Positions 24,902 through 37,277 are shown, counted from the stretch's first letter. The stretch: 64,000 nt of DNA from Scolanthus callimorphus (GCA_033964015.1 CM066924.1:22440280-22504279), one strand, 5' to 3'. Translations and numbers: made by a program. Notes: generated by a model not told the origin, from the sequence alone.

Positions 24902-26373
24902 GACAAATCGGAGCAACATTTCGGAGAAGACGCCCAAATGTTGCGTACTGACCGTACTACCCTATTATAAGAATATCTTGAAGCTGAAAAACCTAATTAG
25001 CCTTTACTGACTATGCTTCTAAGAGTCCCGCTGAGCTTTAACCTTAGTAAAGTCATGCAATTATAAAAATAATCTGGATAATTTTTGCATGTCAAAGGTA
25101 ACTAACTTTTTAAATTTTAAAAGGTTACACAAGTGCCAAACGAATTTGCAAAACATGTTCGATGTCTTGGAAGATAAACACAAACTCAAGCTTACCCTTT
25201 TGTGAGCACACCGAAAGAACTTTGTAAATAATAAATTATTCAGGTATAATAATACTTGTTCCTTGTTGATCTTTTTTTAAACGTTTCTTCTCAAAGAACT
25301 TAACTGCAGGTTGCCACTATCTTTTAATTAAAAACTTGCCTATGTGAAATTTCCAGATTTGCCAGATTTATCTAAGCTATTTCAGCCTTACAGATCGTTG
25401 CGAATGCGAAAGCTGAAGTCATCTTTTGTATTGGATCATATGATTTTGTATTTGTATTGTATTGAATCAACAGGAAAGTGAAAAATTGGCGTGGCCCTTG
25501 TGGGCTTTAGACGGACAAGTCCATCAATTGGGTTTTCAGTGCGTAGAGATATCACGTTCATCCATGATAGAGCTCAAGATCAGAAGCTAACACAAAAAAG
25601 GTATTGCAAATACACATCGCACATTATGTTTTTCCATACCCTTGTAAATGTAACAAAATGCCTATCCAGTGACTTTGACCTCACTTTACCCCTCTTAAAA
25701 AGTTCAAAGTAGAACCAAGTGTAAAACTCGTCCAAACTTTCCGCCCGGGGAAACATTTTGCTCCGCGTCAGCGGGGGGGCCGGATAGTGAAACATGGGAC
25801 GAAAATGCACAAATTTTCTCCAGCAAATACAGTAAATGTATGGGAAAAGTTTCGAGAAAGGGGAGGGGGGGGGGGGGGGGGGGGGGGGCGGCCCCGCGCA
25901 TTTCCCTTTCGTAAACGGTCGTTGCCATTTGGACGACACTTAGAAAATTTTCACATTTTATTTTTGATATGTCTCAGTCAAGGTAAAAGGAAAAAATCTT
26001 GTATAAATTCTACCCTGTTTAGAACCCTAACCCTAACCGGTAACCCAATTACTAACCCAAACCCTAACCAGTGCGCTACGAGTGAATTCGCTGGGTTGGA
26101 GGTGCTTTTTAATTGGATTTGTACTATCTTTCATTAGCATCTATAGAACGAAGCTATATATATGATAATTACTAACTGTCCCAAGGGATCAGAAATGGCA
26201 ACGACCTTTCTGAAAAGGCATCGACCGTTCACAGAAATGGCAACGACCGTTCTAAAAGGCAACGACCGTTTACGAAAGGGAAATGCGCGGCGGCCGCCCT
26301 GGACCCCCCTGGCTACGCCCCTGCGCGTTGTCTATATGTTGTTTCTATATTGTTTGTCAGGCATAACGGCGTT

Positions 26374-28964
26374 ATGGGGTCGCAAGCCAAGCAAGCTCTA
26401 ATAAAGCTCCTAGCTTTCGTAGCATTTGTGCTCGTGTTTAGCGCCATTTTGTACGCCATCGAGCGACCAGACCACGACATTCAAAAGGAGAAACAAAAAC
26501 AGCTCAAGGACCTGTGGCACGTGATGAAGTCAAAGTACAATATGACGTCATCAGACTTTGATAACTTCACTCTCACGGCGCATGCCTCGCTGTTGCCTAG
26601 CAACCACGCGAAATGGGGATATTATAGGAATGCACTTAGATTTATGGTAGCCTTGTGCACCACAATAGGTAAGCCGTCGTTTTTAATCGTTCGTTTGTTT
26701 AGTTAGGCTTGTTATAAGACCAAAACTCGCCTACCTCCAGCACAACTTTTAGGCTCGCCTCTTTTTGCCCCTCCCCACCCTCCTCTGAAAGAGATTTTCA
26801 GCTAATCTCGCTTCCTTCTGCCCTTCCCCACCCTCCTCTGACAGCGATTTTCGGCTAATCTCGCCTCTTCTTGCCCCTCCCCACCCTCCTCTGACAGGAA
26901 TTTTCACGGCTTATCTCGCCACTTCCCGCCCCTCCCCACCCTCCTCTGACAGGAGTTTTCACGGCTAATCTCGCCTCTTTCCGCCCCTCCCCACCCTCCT
27001 CTGACAATAATTTTCACGGCTAATCTCGCCTCTTCCCGCCCTTCCCCACCCTCCTCCGACAGGAGTTTTCACGGCTAAACTGCCTCTTCCAACCCACCTT
27101 TGACACACTTTTCTATTCTCACCTTTTCTTTCGCATTTCTCGTCAGCATTTTTGCCCTTGAAATTTCTCAGTATTGTCGCAAATTCTTGCCTATTTTTTT
27201 GCAGCGGGAAAAATAGGAATTTTGGTCCAAAAAAGGGCCTTTTATTTGTTTGACCGGTCACTTGATTAGTGGTACAGCTTCAAGGAGGACCTTGCGCGGT
27301 TGGATGTGAAGAACAAAATATTCCATTGTTTCCTCGTTCTGTAGTATGAACCTCTATTCTTTTCATTGATCCATTGTGAAGGAGGCCCAGAGCAATTTCT
27401 AAGGTACTGACTGAAGTCAAGAGACCAACACCAAAGAGTTTTGTCCCCACAAAATCACAAAATTGTCTATTTTTAGTAACATATTTACATTGTTAGCATT
27501 TGGAGCTCAAAAGTCATAAAATCTGTTCATTTTGTTCTAGGTTATGGAGACATCATTCCGACTTCAAGTTTAGGGCGCTACCTCACAGTGCTCATAGCAA
27601 CTTTTGGAATACCGCTGACCGTTGTGACTCTGGACGCCATCGGAAGCGTATACACAAATGCTATGGAAACGTTCGTAATTTATGTAGAAAGAAAACTTTT
27701 TAAGAAAGCCAACGCAACGAAACTCGTGCTAAAGCGCGGTATTGCAGTGATAATAGTGTTGCAGGTACTGTTACAATTCGGAGTTGTCATCACCTCTGCA
27801 TTCACGAAATGGTCGTATGGAGAAAGCGTTTACTACTGGTAAGCAAGTAGTGGAGTGACGCTTTCGAGGCTACCCTTCTCGGGTGGGGTGGGGGAGGGGG
27901 GGGGGGGGGGTGAAGCGTTTACTACTGGTAAGCAAGTAGTGGAGTGACGCTTTCGAGGCAACCCTTCTCGGGTGGGATGGGGGGGGGGGGGGGGGAGAAA
28001 GCGTTTACTACTGGTAAGGAAGTTGTGGAGTGTCAGGCTTTCGAGGCTACCCTTCTCGGGTGGGGTGGGGGGAGAAAGCGTTTACTACTGGTAAGGAAGT
28101 AGTGGAGTCACAGGCTTTTGAGGCAACCCTTCCCGGGTGGGGTGGGGTGGGGGGGGGGGGAGAAAGCGTTTACTACTGGTAAGCAAGTAGTGGAGTGTCA
28201 GGCTTTCGAGGCTACCCTTCTCGGGTGGGGTGGGGTGGGGGGAGAAAGCGTTTACTACTGGTAAGCAAGTAGTGGAGTGACAGGCTTTCGAGGCTACCCT
28301 TCTCGGGTGGGGTGGGGTGGGGGGGGGGGGGGTGAAGCGTTTACTACTGGTAAGCAAGTAGTGGAGTGACAGGCTTTCGAGGCAACCCTTCTCGGGTGGG
28401 GTGGGGTTACGCCGACTGGACAAACTAGAATAGGGTTTGTTAGGGTCTTTCTTGGTGTTGCAAGATGTATTGTATTTTGGATGGGAGCTATTGTATTCCA
28501 TCTTATTGTTTCGTTCAACGGTCTTGTCTTCTATTAATTGTCTTTATGCCTCTGGTGCCTTGCAACACCAAGAAAGAGTCTGTTGAGCAAAATGGCGGTT
28601 TACCTTTCCAGTGTGTAGGTTTAAAAAATACCCTTATCGAATTTAGCTGTCCACAGAACTGATTCGGGAGAAAAAGGCTTTCTTTTGGCTTCATGCATGT
28701 TGAACGATCGCTAGCTACGAAAGGGCACGCCATTTTCAGCGGCTTTTTGTTTCTATTTTGGCGACTAAACTTTATTAGTATATACCCAATCAGTGAATAG
28801 TCATTTTCGCGCGCTCTGATTGGTTCCTGAAATAGTAGATATCAAACGCTATTTACTCTTTTGAGAAAACTAGCAAAATGGCGGCTCGTTTCGCGCGCGA
28901 TACTACGTTTTGAATCTTTTAATCACCGTATTTTATTCTACTAATTTGGTATATACTAAATTCA

Positions 28965-29006
<42 letters not shown>

Positions 29007-29509
29007 GTTAGTTGTTAACTATTGGACGACTAGAATGTTTCCAATGGCACCTCTATAGTAAAAGTTGTGTACTCAGACTCTGCGTAGTCTGCGTAGTCCT
29101 GCTTTTCAAGTCTATCATCTTGTTTTAAAGGTTTATGACGTTCACTACAGTTGGATTCGGTGATTATGTTATCATAAATAATAGCGAGGACTGGTCCACG
29201 TCCCGTCAAATCATTTCTAATTCAGTTGTAATCTACACGCTGATTGGTTTGACAGTAATGGCTAGCGCAATTCGCTGTTCAATTGACATCGTACGCGAGA
29301 TTCCATTTCGGGAAGCCTGTGGCGAGACAAGACCTGAACAGCAAAGAGTTACCGACTCGATGGTGCAACCTCATAATGGAAACCTGGCAAGGGAAACCGG
29401 TCCTGAATGGAAATGCAATACTACGGCACAGGGTGACCGACCCAGTTTGGAATTAGAAGCTTATGTTAACAGAGTGACAGGCACGGAATGTGGTGACTAC
29501 ACAGGTTGA
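26374..29509 (+). CDS. Two-pore-domain potassium channel (KCNK family), 3 exons
   Basis: Exons 26374-26668, 27541-27838 and 29131-29509; GT-AG introns with matching phases; 323 aa. The first membrane helix is LLAFVAFVLVFSAILYAIE. The extracellular M1-P1 loop has N-glycosylation sequons (NMTS, NFT). The first selectivity filter, TIGYGD, is split by intron 1. Helix 2 is TVLIATFGIPLTVVTLDAIG, helix 3 IAVIIVLQVLLQFGVVITSAF, the second filter TTVGFGDY, and helix 4 SVVIYTLIGLTVMASAI. A polar cytoplasmic tail follows. The channel would carry background potassium current at the plasma membrane. The gene sits antisense inside an intron of the SKI/DAC-like gene. Its second intron begins with a repeat array that copies the exon 2 splice donor. 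Confidence 0.9.
26755..27095. repeat. Intronic minisatellite, about 58-bp unit, six copies
   Basis: The unit CTCGCCTCTTCCCGCCCCTC, CCCACCCTCCTCTGACAGGA and TTTTCACGGCTAAT repeats with minor changes inside intron 1 of the potassium channel gene. Pyrimidine-rich on the plus strand. Confidence 0.85.
27821..28410. repeat. Seven-unit tandem array carrying copies of the channel exon 2 donor
   Basis: Each unit of about 77-92 bases starts GAAAGCGTTTACTACTG and GTAAGCAAGTAG (or GTAAGGAAG) and ends in a poly-G-rich spacer (CTCGGGTGGGGTGGGG). The first unit is the true exon 2 end and splice donor. The other six repeat the last exon bases and donor inside the intron. Runs of G suggest quadruplex potential. 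Confidence 0.92.
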
Positions 29510-29650
29510 CCGGTCAGGTTCGGAACTGAACTTCAGCTCTCAAAATGACACAGGGTGACCGGACTGGTTCAGAACTTCAGCCTCTAAATGACACAGGGTG
29601 ACCGGTCTGGTTCGGAACTGAACTCCAGCCTTCAAGTGTGACAGGACTTG
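29498..29650. repeat. About 60-bp repeat spanning the channel stop codon
   Basis: Three imperfect copies of ACAGGGTGACCGG, GGTTCGGAACTGAA, CTTCAGC lie at the end of the coding region and in the 3' untranslated region. The stop TGA at 29507-29509 is within the first copy; related bases begin earlier, near 29430. Confidence 0.7.
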
Positions 29651-29661
29651 TTCAAAACTTC

Positions 29662-29850
29662 ATAAGCCCCATTTACACGAAGGAAATGTTTGCCACGGCT
29701 GGGATAAAAATTGTTATGGGGCTACCTCGCCACGTCGTCCCGGCACGGATGAAATTTCGGTCCGGCTCTGACAAAATTTAGTAAGGCAAAGCCATTTACA
29801 CAGCGCAAATATACCCGAACCGTGCTATTAAATTTGGTGCCAAATCAGTG
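29662..29850. repeat. MITE family D copy (AAGCCCCATTTACACGA end)
   Basis: It starts AAGCCCCATTTACACGAAGG and includes GATGAAATTTCGGTCCGGCT and GCAAAGCCATTTACACAGCG. The reverse complement of 58158-58337 shows the same order of motifs. The right end here is truncated or diverged. Confidence 0.65.
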
Positions 29851-30042
29851 CCAAATCGCGCAATGTGACATCACCTATCGGTGCAGAAATCGGTCTTCAA
29901 GTGGCAGCGTGTGAGCGGACCATAAGGAGAGCAACTACTGTAAAAATATAGGAGTACTACAATCTGTAATACGTTATCAAACAGCACCATGCAAATAGTG
30001 CAAAGAAACAGATAAAAGGAATAAAATGGAATAACTACATAC

Positions 30043-33000
30043 CTTGCTCTATTGGCTTGCTACTCTTAACTCCGCCTCCTGATTGACTCTGGATACTAGG
30101 GGAGACCTCAGGTCTGGTTGCCATGGTAACCTGTTCTGGAACACTGTTGGGCTGAGTTGCTGGAATTGAGTGACTGGCAGTTGCTGAGTTCGATACAAAA
30201 CTTCTTGTTGGTTGTGCAACAACCATAGACGGGCGATCGTCAATCAGGTCTCGTTTTGTAAGAGCCACAACTCTAGATCCTCTCCCACTCTGATCAGATG
30301 CTAACTTCTCATTAGTTCCGTCCTGTTCAGTCGGTTCTATGTTACTCTGTTCAGACTCGGCGTTCGCTGATGGGCTACCTGTGGTACATGCAAAAGGAAA
30401 CGTTATTTATAAGTGCTACAGGATGACCATCATGAAGCCTATTGTTGTGACGAATTTAAGGTTACTGAGAACCTCCGCGCATGTTGTTCGCAAAAAAAAA
30501 TCATACACGTCTAGTTTAACCAAAATATGCCAACCTATACATCGTTGGAAAGCGTATAGAATTGACTAGCGGGCTATGGCAAAAAGAAATCACTTATCGA
30601 TACCTGTAATTTTTTTTTAAAGCATTGATTAAATATTTTGGTGTGCTATTTTCACGAGCTAACGCTGTCGAATTGCTGGACCATGACTCCCAAGTAACAT
30701 ATTGCTTTAATCCTTAAAGGTGTTTCTCAAAAACCGTGTCTGCGATTTTTTAATTTTTTTTACTTCAAAAGTTATGAATTTTTTAATTTCTTAGAGCGTG
30801 AAAATTCTACAAAATTTTACCTTCCAAATATAAAAGTTCGATAACTTTTGAACAAAGCAAAATTTTAAAAAACGCAGACACGGTTTTTGAGAAACACATT
30901 TAAGGGTTAAAACAATGTGTTACTTGGGAGTCGAGGTCGAGCAGTTCGACAGCGTTAGCTCTTGAAAATCTCACACCCGAATTTTTAATAAAACCTTAAA
31001 AAATTATAATTATGAGAAAATTATTTCTTTTTGCCATAGTTCGCTAGTCCATTCTATAAGCTTTTCAACGAATATAGGTTGATATGTTTTGGTTAAACTA
31101 AGGACGTGTATGATTTTTTTTCGAACACGTGCGCGAAGGTTCTCAGTAACCTTAATTCAGACGAAATTAATTCTCGCAATTAAACTCGTCGAAAATGCGA
31201 CGTTTAAAACGAACTTCAAAACACTCGAAAATTAAATTCGTCCAAGACGTTGTATCCGTCGACCCCTGACGGATAAAATGGTAGTTATACGTCTTCGTTT
31301 TACACGACGCACAGACGACGAATCAAATAATGCAGAATGCTTTCTTTGTGAGAGGCGCTATGTTGATTTGATTGAGTGGCTGGTAGATCTGCTGCTCAAT
31401 CCACTGTTGGCGTAGTAAACATCCAATTTTTTTATACGTCGTCTAAAACGAACCTCTTATTTTATCCATCATTTGGACGAGTTAAATTTAGTCAATTAAA
31501 TTCGTTCTATCAAATGCGATTCAGCGTTGAGTTCTGTGAACCTTCTGCTCGCTTATATGCATCCCCAGGAACTCGTGATGTCGCGTTTATTTTATCAAAC
31601 TAGCGGCAGCGCGCGACATTTAAAACGTTAAGGATTCCTTTTTGCCAGCGCATGCACATTATGTAAGCCACATGGGCGCAATGAATAAATGCGCTCACTT
31701 GAATATGATTTGCAATTGTCTTGCGCCTGTATCTGTGATTACATTTATTGAAATCTCAATATACCTTCGATAAAAACTGGTGGATTCAGGTCTGTCAACT
31801 TCAAAGGCGCCAGCCACTCAATGTAGTTCAATCTCGACGCATTCTCAGGCGTTAGATAATGCATTAATAGCTTGTCCGCATCAGACTTGGTTATAAATGT
31901 ACACATACTGGGCCGTTTGAGGTCGCTCACGGCTCTGAGCTGGTAGACTTGTGAGTAGGAATACTTCCTCTTCACGATACCCAACTTGTCCATGTTGTAG
32001 CGCACTTGAACACTCTGCCCGTTTAGAACTTGTACCACCTGATGTTAACGAACACATTCATAAAAAGCTGCACTAGGAAAACCTGGTACAGTTTTGCCGT
32101 GCATCAGTGCAGGAGACCATGCCACCTGTATGTATTTGCAGTAGTGTGGTGGTGCAGGGGTGGATCCAGGAATTTCAGAAAGAGGGGGCTGGATTGTGAT
32201 AATAAAGGGACCAAAAATGGAACATTTCCATCAGCAAATACAGTAAATGTATGAGAAAATCTCCCGAAAAAGGGGAGGGGGGGGGGGGGAGGCTTCCCTT
32301 TGTCCACACCTGGATCCGCCCTTGGTGGTGGTGGGGTATGGGGGGTGCACGCCCCAATGTCTGAGGGGTACTGTGACAATGGGCAATTCCAGAAAATAAA
32401 GGTACCCCCCCACGGGCGGCATGGGGTTTTCGAAGCTGGATTTCTTTAACCTGCCCAGAATTCTATATGCATGGGGGGTAAACCATTTTGGAAATTCTGG
32501 ATGCATGGGGGGGTCAAAAACTAGTGCCACCCGTGGGGAGGGTACCTTTATTTTCCGGAATTGCCCAATGCTATTTGTTTGTTTTGTGGATCCAATATGG
32601 TAAGAACCTTTCAAAATAACGCCATTAGTTTGCTTTTCTATTAGTGTTAGATCAGAGGATGGATCGAAATTCCATGAGATCTAAACGGATTGAGTTTGTT
32701 ACAGAAAACAAAAAGGGCAACAGAAAACGAATTTAGTAACACCCTACTTTCTTAGTTCCTGTTGGGTGTCACTGTGCAGTGTTTAGTCAGGGGTCAACAC
32801 GATCATCTTCAGCCATATCCAATGGGCGTGGCATCTCCCTTACCTTGTGTGCATCTGGTACTGACACGACCACCTCCCCATTAATAAGGAAGGTAGCAAT
32901 CTTGACAGGGTCAATGGGCTCTTCCTCTTCAGCTTCAGTCCCCATACAGGACGGTAGGGTCACTTCCTCCTTACAAAGAATCTGCAAAACAGTAGGGCAG

Positions 33001-36000
33001 AAATAAAATGCTTGTATGTACCTCATCAAGGTGTCTTGTTGTCAGCTCCAGTAGCAACAATAGGTGCTTAAGTGGCAAATCATCCATGGCATCTGTCACT
33101 AAACAACAAGACAAGCAGACAAACGGAGCCTATCGACCCTTTTAATAAGTCCAGTTTTCCGTGTTTGACATCAAATTTATTCTTTTGAAATGTGTTCAAT
33201 AGACCAGAGCCTGGGGGAGCCTGGGGGAAAGGCTACCTATTGACAAGGCTATAACAATTGTAGCCTTAGCTATTGTTATTCAGGGCTCGAAATTAACAGA
33301 CAATAAAGGTCACAATTTTGCTACTTGTTTGGTGAGTTTTAGTCGCATAACGAGGGTTTTAGTCGTACAATTGAAGCAAACATTAAAGGAATATTTACAA
33401 AACTAGTTACTATTTTTCAACTGATATTTTTGGGTCGCAGAGTGGAAAATTATGGTTGCTTTTGCATCTTAAACAGTCACAATTTTGAGCCATGTAATAT
33501 TATCTGTTGTGATGTCTCTACCTCCTAGAATTTTTTTTAGAATGTATTTGTTTCTAACTCCTTTCTATTAGGCCAGGGAGGTATGGCCTTCTGTATGAGA
33601 CCTAACAGGGCTGTCAAAAGTGCTGTGTAATGGTTGATGATACTGTATATTCAAGTGTGATTTCACAATTTTTTCGTCTGCACTACCCTACACCCCATTT
33701 TAAAATAATTGCCACTAGCGAGCTTAATGGGTGGCGAGTAAACACCCTAAAATGAACTTTATGTGAGAACACTGGAGAGATTAAAGGGACATGTGGATCT
33801 CTGACCTGGGAATCCATCCCCTCAAGGGGCACAGGCTCCGCCCATTTGATAAGCTGTAACTTGCTGTCAGTATTAAACACGTCATACATCTTCAGCAGTC
33901 TCATGGCATCAGTTTTGTTGATGAATGTGCAGAGAGTTGCTTTGGAGTTCAGGGCATTCAGTGCTTTCAGCCTTTTTACCTATTTTGGATAAAGGGAATA
34001 ATAATATCATGATATGATTGTCTTGAGTAAAGTTGACTAGGGGTGAGATCAAATGAAAATGTCCCGCCAGACAAATATTTGACCAATCAACATTGTCTGA
34101 TTTGATTTTAATTGGCTATGATTATTATCTAATAGCATTACCTGGAGGGTGGAAAATCTCTGTGTCAAAATCTGCAGCCTCTGTAAGTAATACCCCACTT
34201 GTACACTCTGACCATATAACTGGATTACAATCTTGTGGATATCTGGGATGCACACTACTTCTCTACCCTCGATCAAATATGTACATATGATATTAGGCCC
34301 CCCTGGTTCTGTGCTGAGTGACAGGTCACTTGATGAGGAGGGGCTGTTCTGCGATACCATATTCAGGGGGGAGCTAGGTTGATCGGCAGGGGAAGGATTG
34401 GTTGGTACTTTTTCTGCATTACTTTTGGGGGTGAGGTCAGCTTTATCAGCTGAGCAAGATACTTCTGGAAGCTGACTTTCTCCTTGTGGAAAACTTAGAG
34501 GAACAGAAGTTGATGAAACAGTGGTAGCAGAAGAGCTTGCAGGGGCTTGGCTACTTGACTCTTCGAGATTGAATGGGAAGACTTTTATTTCTTCTGATTG
34601 CTGGAAAATCAAATGCTTTTGATGTGATCCATCAATAAACAACTCATCATCACTATCATCGGGTGATTGATCTTCATCATGAGGAATTTCCTGGCTCAAC
34701 ATATCCTTGGCTTGAGTAAACATGTGTCCTTGCATAGAAGTGCTTTCAAATCTTGTGCTTGTTTCTTGAATCCTTGAATCAGTCCCTTGCCATGGGGTCA
34801 TGTCATCTGAAAGCTTTAAAGGTTCCGACCACTTGACCTTAATTTGATCAACACCTGCCAGAGCCTCTGCATACTGAAACACTCTCTCAGCATCCTTCTT
34901 AGAAATATAAAAGAAAGCATTTTGGGGGTTGCTCTCATCAATATCAACAAAATCCATAACTTCATCCAGCTGCAGAGGTGTGAACCTTTTCTGAAGAACA
35001 CCAAGCTTGACAAGAGACATTGAAACAGATTGGCCAAATAGGGATTCAAAGAACTTCTGCAGCTCAACTGTACAGATAACCACTTGATCTTTGATGATGA
35101 ATGTATGGATGGCATCGCTGGAGAGTGCTAGTGGCTTTGACGAGGGAAGTGGGAGGGTTTCATCCAGTGGGAACTTCTCGTCACTATGTGCTACCCCAGA
35201 AAACATGGGAACTGAGATATCCACAGATGGTGCAAAGGATATCAGTTCTGGATGCTGCAAAATATTCTCTGTTTCGTACTTCTTTAAAACTCTTTTAAAC
35301 TCACTAAGCAGTATGTAAGAGCAACATTTGGCTTCAAGACTGACTGCTCCAATTTGCTTCATTCTGGTCATATGCAGGGGTTGGAACCTTGCTGTGACAA
35401 TTCCTAGCTTGTTAATCTGCCCTCGCAGAGTTGAACATGAGCCACAGCTCTCCCGAATCACCTTGTAAATGTCTGGGAGTGTGACAATGGCCCTGTTGTC
35501 CATAACATAAGTTGGTATGGTTACAGGGAAAGCTTGTTGAATAGAAGGTGAGGCTATAGGGTTAGGCATAGCCAAGCACATTCGCTGCAACTGTTGCTTA
35601 TTGTCAAGGGATGAATTGCTTGAATTAGAAGAGTCCATAGTAAGACATGCTTTAGCACTACTTGAAAGACCTGAAATAGCATCAAACTTCTTGTTTTCAC
35701 TTTCATCATTGACATCATCACCATTTTTTGTGGCATCATGTTGAAAATCATCATCGGCAGAAGTATCCCTACTCAGCATTACCTTCTCCTCATAATTCAC
35801 GGTTCCGTTAACATCATTTTCATCAGCATCAGCAGCAGCAGCATCATCTATCAACCCTACTGTACCACCTCTATCACACTCAAAGTCAAATTCACTTTTG
35901 CTTGTTGAAGAAGGCAGTCCATTTCCATTAGAGAGCTCCACAACTTCACCTAAAAGCTCTCCCATGGCTGTGCTAGAGAGAAGGGGTCCAGGGCTGTTAC

Positions 36001-36016
36001 TAAGGTGCTCAGCCAT
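30043..36016 (-). CDS. Multi-domain SKI/SNO/DAC-like protein, 5' exons
   Basis: Exons 34142-36016, 33806-33979, 32844-32981, 31765-32038 and 30043-30378, with GT-AG junctions and consistent phases. The start MAEHLSNSPG is at 36016. After an acidic Ser/Asp-rich N-terminus, a domain of about 90 residues occurs four times. Its pattern is VVCIPDIHK, then GQSVQVGYYLQRLQI--RF--LQ, then C-FI-K-DA-RLL, often followed by IKWAEPL-L. Two copies lie wholly in exon 1. The other two are split by introns, copy 4 right after the PDAHK motif. This order resembles the SKI/SNO/DAC homology domain (as in DACH1 and SKIDA1), so a nuclear transcriptional co-regulator is a reasonable guess. The last exon is Ser/Gln-rich and ends in phase 1, leading to the coiled-coil exons further left. 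Fold assignment is by pattern only. Confidence 0.7.
30448..31170. repeat. 720-bp palindromic element in an intron
   Basis: The left arm (GAATTTAAGGTTACTGAGAA ... AACCGTGTCTGCG) and the right arm (CGCAGACACGGTT ... GGTTCTCAGTAACCTTAATT) are inverse over about 330 bases each, with a short AT-rich centre near 30790. Paired segments include CCAAGTAACA / TGTTACTTGG. It lies between exons 31765-32038 and 30043-30378. No transposase is encoded. Confidence 0.8.
31171..31764. other. Intron stretch without recognised genes
   Basis: AT-rich, with GACGAATTTAATT-like repeated words (AATTAAATTCGTC, TTAAATTTAGTC) that hint at an old inverted repeat. No coding evidence. Confidence 0.4.
32160..32568. repeat. 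Two adjacent inverted-repeat elements
   Basis: The first (about 32160-32320) has ends GGTGGATCCAGGAAT and ACACCTGGATCCGCC around a poly-G core. The second (32378-32568) has ends GGGCAATTCCAGAAAATAAA and TTTATTTTCCGGAATTGCCC. Both lie in the intron between exons 32844-32981 and 31765-32038. Confidence 0.7.
32982..33805. other. Intron stretch without further features
   Basis: Between two exons of the SKI/DAC-like gene. I see no repeat with clear ends and no additional exon. Confidence 0.4.
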
Positions 36017-36417
36017 TGTGTTTCATTGGTTCAGACTTTACCTGTTTAATAAGGAAATATGAGTTACCATAGGAACATTTGTCAATCAGTTAGCTCAAAA
36101 CTTGATTATAACCCAAAACTCTATTTTTTGATATTTTATTGATGGTTTTAATTATTTGCACATGAAACAAAAATTAAAAATTGAATCAAAGTGCACAACA
36201 ACACTATTTCAACTGGCTGTGGTCCTCTTTTATTAGTTGCTTTATCCTGTAACCATTAAAAAATATCAAGATCCACCCCCCCTCCAAACAATAAAATGTG
36301 CACTGGGGTCAGTTCCTAGAATGTCAGATAAGAGTTATCAGTAGATAAACGCTTATCCAACGGATAAATCCAGAACAAATCCTATACAACAGATAACTTT
36401 TTTTTATGGATAACTTT

Positions 36418-37197
36418 ATGTATCAGTCAATTCCAGCGCTGACCATCCCTCCCCCCCCCCCCCCCCCCCGGGACACCGTGGGGCATTTGCGCGCCACTGC
36501 CTTCCCTGGGGTGGGGAATTTTGAAAATTTTGCTGGCCCCGGGGTCGGGAATTGTTTTTTCCCGGGGGAGGGGGGTGGGGAATTTCGTTTTTTTCATCTC
36601 AAGCGCGTCGGGATTTGCGAACTACAACACCAGTTACCATAACTATCGTTTGGCCACATAAAATATAATGCAGAGCATGGCCCGTATACACCATGTTTGG
36701 GGAAGATACATTTGCACATTTCGCAGTTAACGTCTTCTATAGAGAAGAAACAGATTTCGCAATTTCGTCTCAGTGGAAAAACATAAAAATGAATTGACAC
36801 TATAAAAGAGTTCCAATTTCGCAAAAAGTCAAGTAACATAACTGTGAAATAGTTGCTCTGCAAATAGAATAAAGGTAAATTTCGCATTGAGAGATTCCGG
36901 AGACAATTTTGCAGAAATGGCTACAACGGCGAATGGCCTGTCTACGAGAAAACTAAATTAAATTTACTGAAACGAATTATAAATGCTCGAACAGTATAAA
37001 TGGAGTTGAAGTTTTTGTTGTGAAGCTTTGTCACGCAGAGTCCGTCGATGGAATCCTACCGTCTTTTTCTTGTCCCGGGTGTGGGGCATTTTTCCGCTTT
37101 TTGTGTTCCCCGCCGTGGGGTATTTTGCATTTTTGCTGGCCCGGGGGTGGGGAATTTTCAGTTTTATTTTAGAAATGACCAAAATCCCGGGGGTTGC

Positions 37198-37241
<44 letters not shown>

Positions 37242-37277
37242 AGGGAGGCATGGTCAGCGCTGGAATTGACTGATACA
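36418..37277. repeat. 860-bp inverted-repeat element with G/C homopolymers
   Basis: The left end is TATCAGTCAATTCCAGCGCT and the right end the inverse AGCGCTGGAATTGACTGATA, each followed inward by GACCAT and a long C or G run. Inner GGGGTGGGGAATTTT motifs recur in both halves. Long Pro/Gly-rich open frames here are artefacts of homopolymers. It lies upstream of the SKI/DAC-like gene start. Confidence 0.8.

Larger units (their letters stand above)
21023..26373. other. Gene-free stretch with dispersed MITEs
   Basis: I see no supported exon here. Recognisable repeats: a 73-bp hairpin at 22128-22200 (ATCATGGGCCGT / ACGGCTCATGAT), an element at 23284-23693, a zone of repeated CGCGTTAATTTAGGTCGCG units at about 24025-24470, MITE A at 24690-24901 and a G-rich element near 25740-25895. 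That element shares CAGCAAATACAGTAAATGTA with 32222-32241. A degenerate AACCCTAACCCTAACC tract lies near 26019-26070. Confidence 0.55.

Noticed and set aside
26019..26070. Interstitial telomere (CCCTAA repeats)
   Set aside because: Only two perfect TTAGGG-type units and several degenerate ones; too short to be called a telomeric tract.
28085..28518. Pro-rich minus-strand frames
   Set aside because: They arise from the G-rich donor-repeat array in the potassium channel intron.
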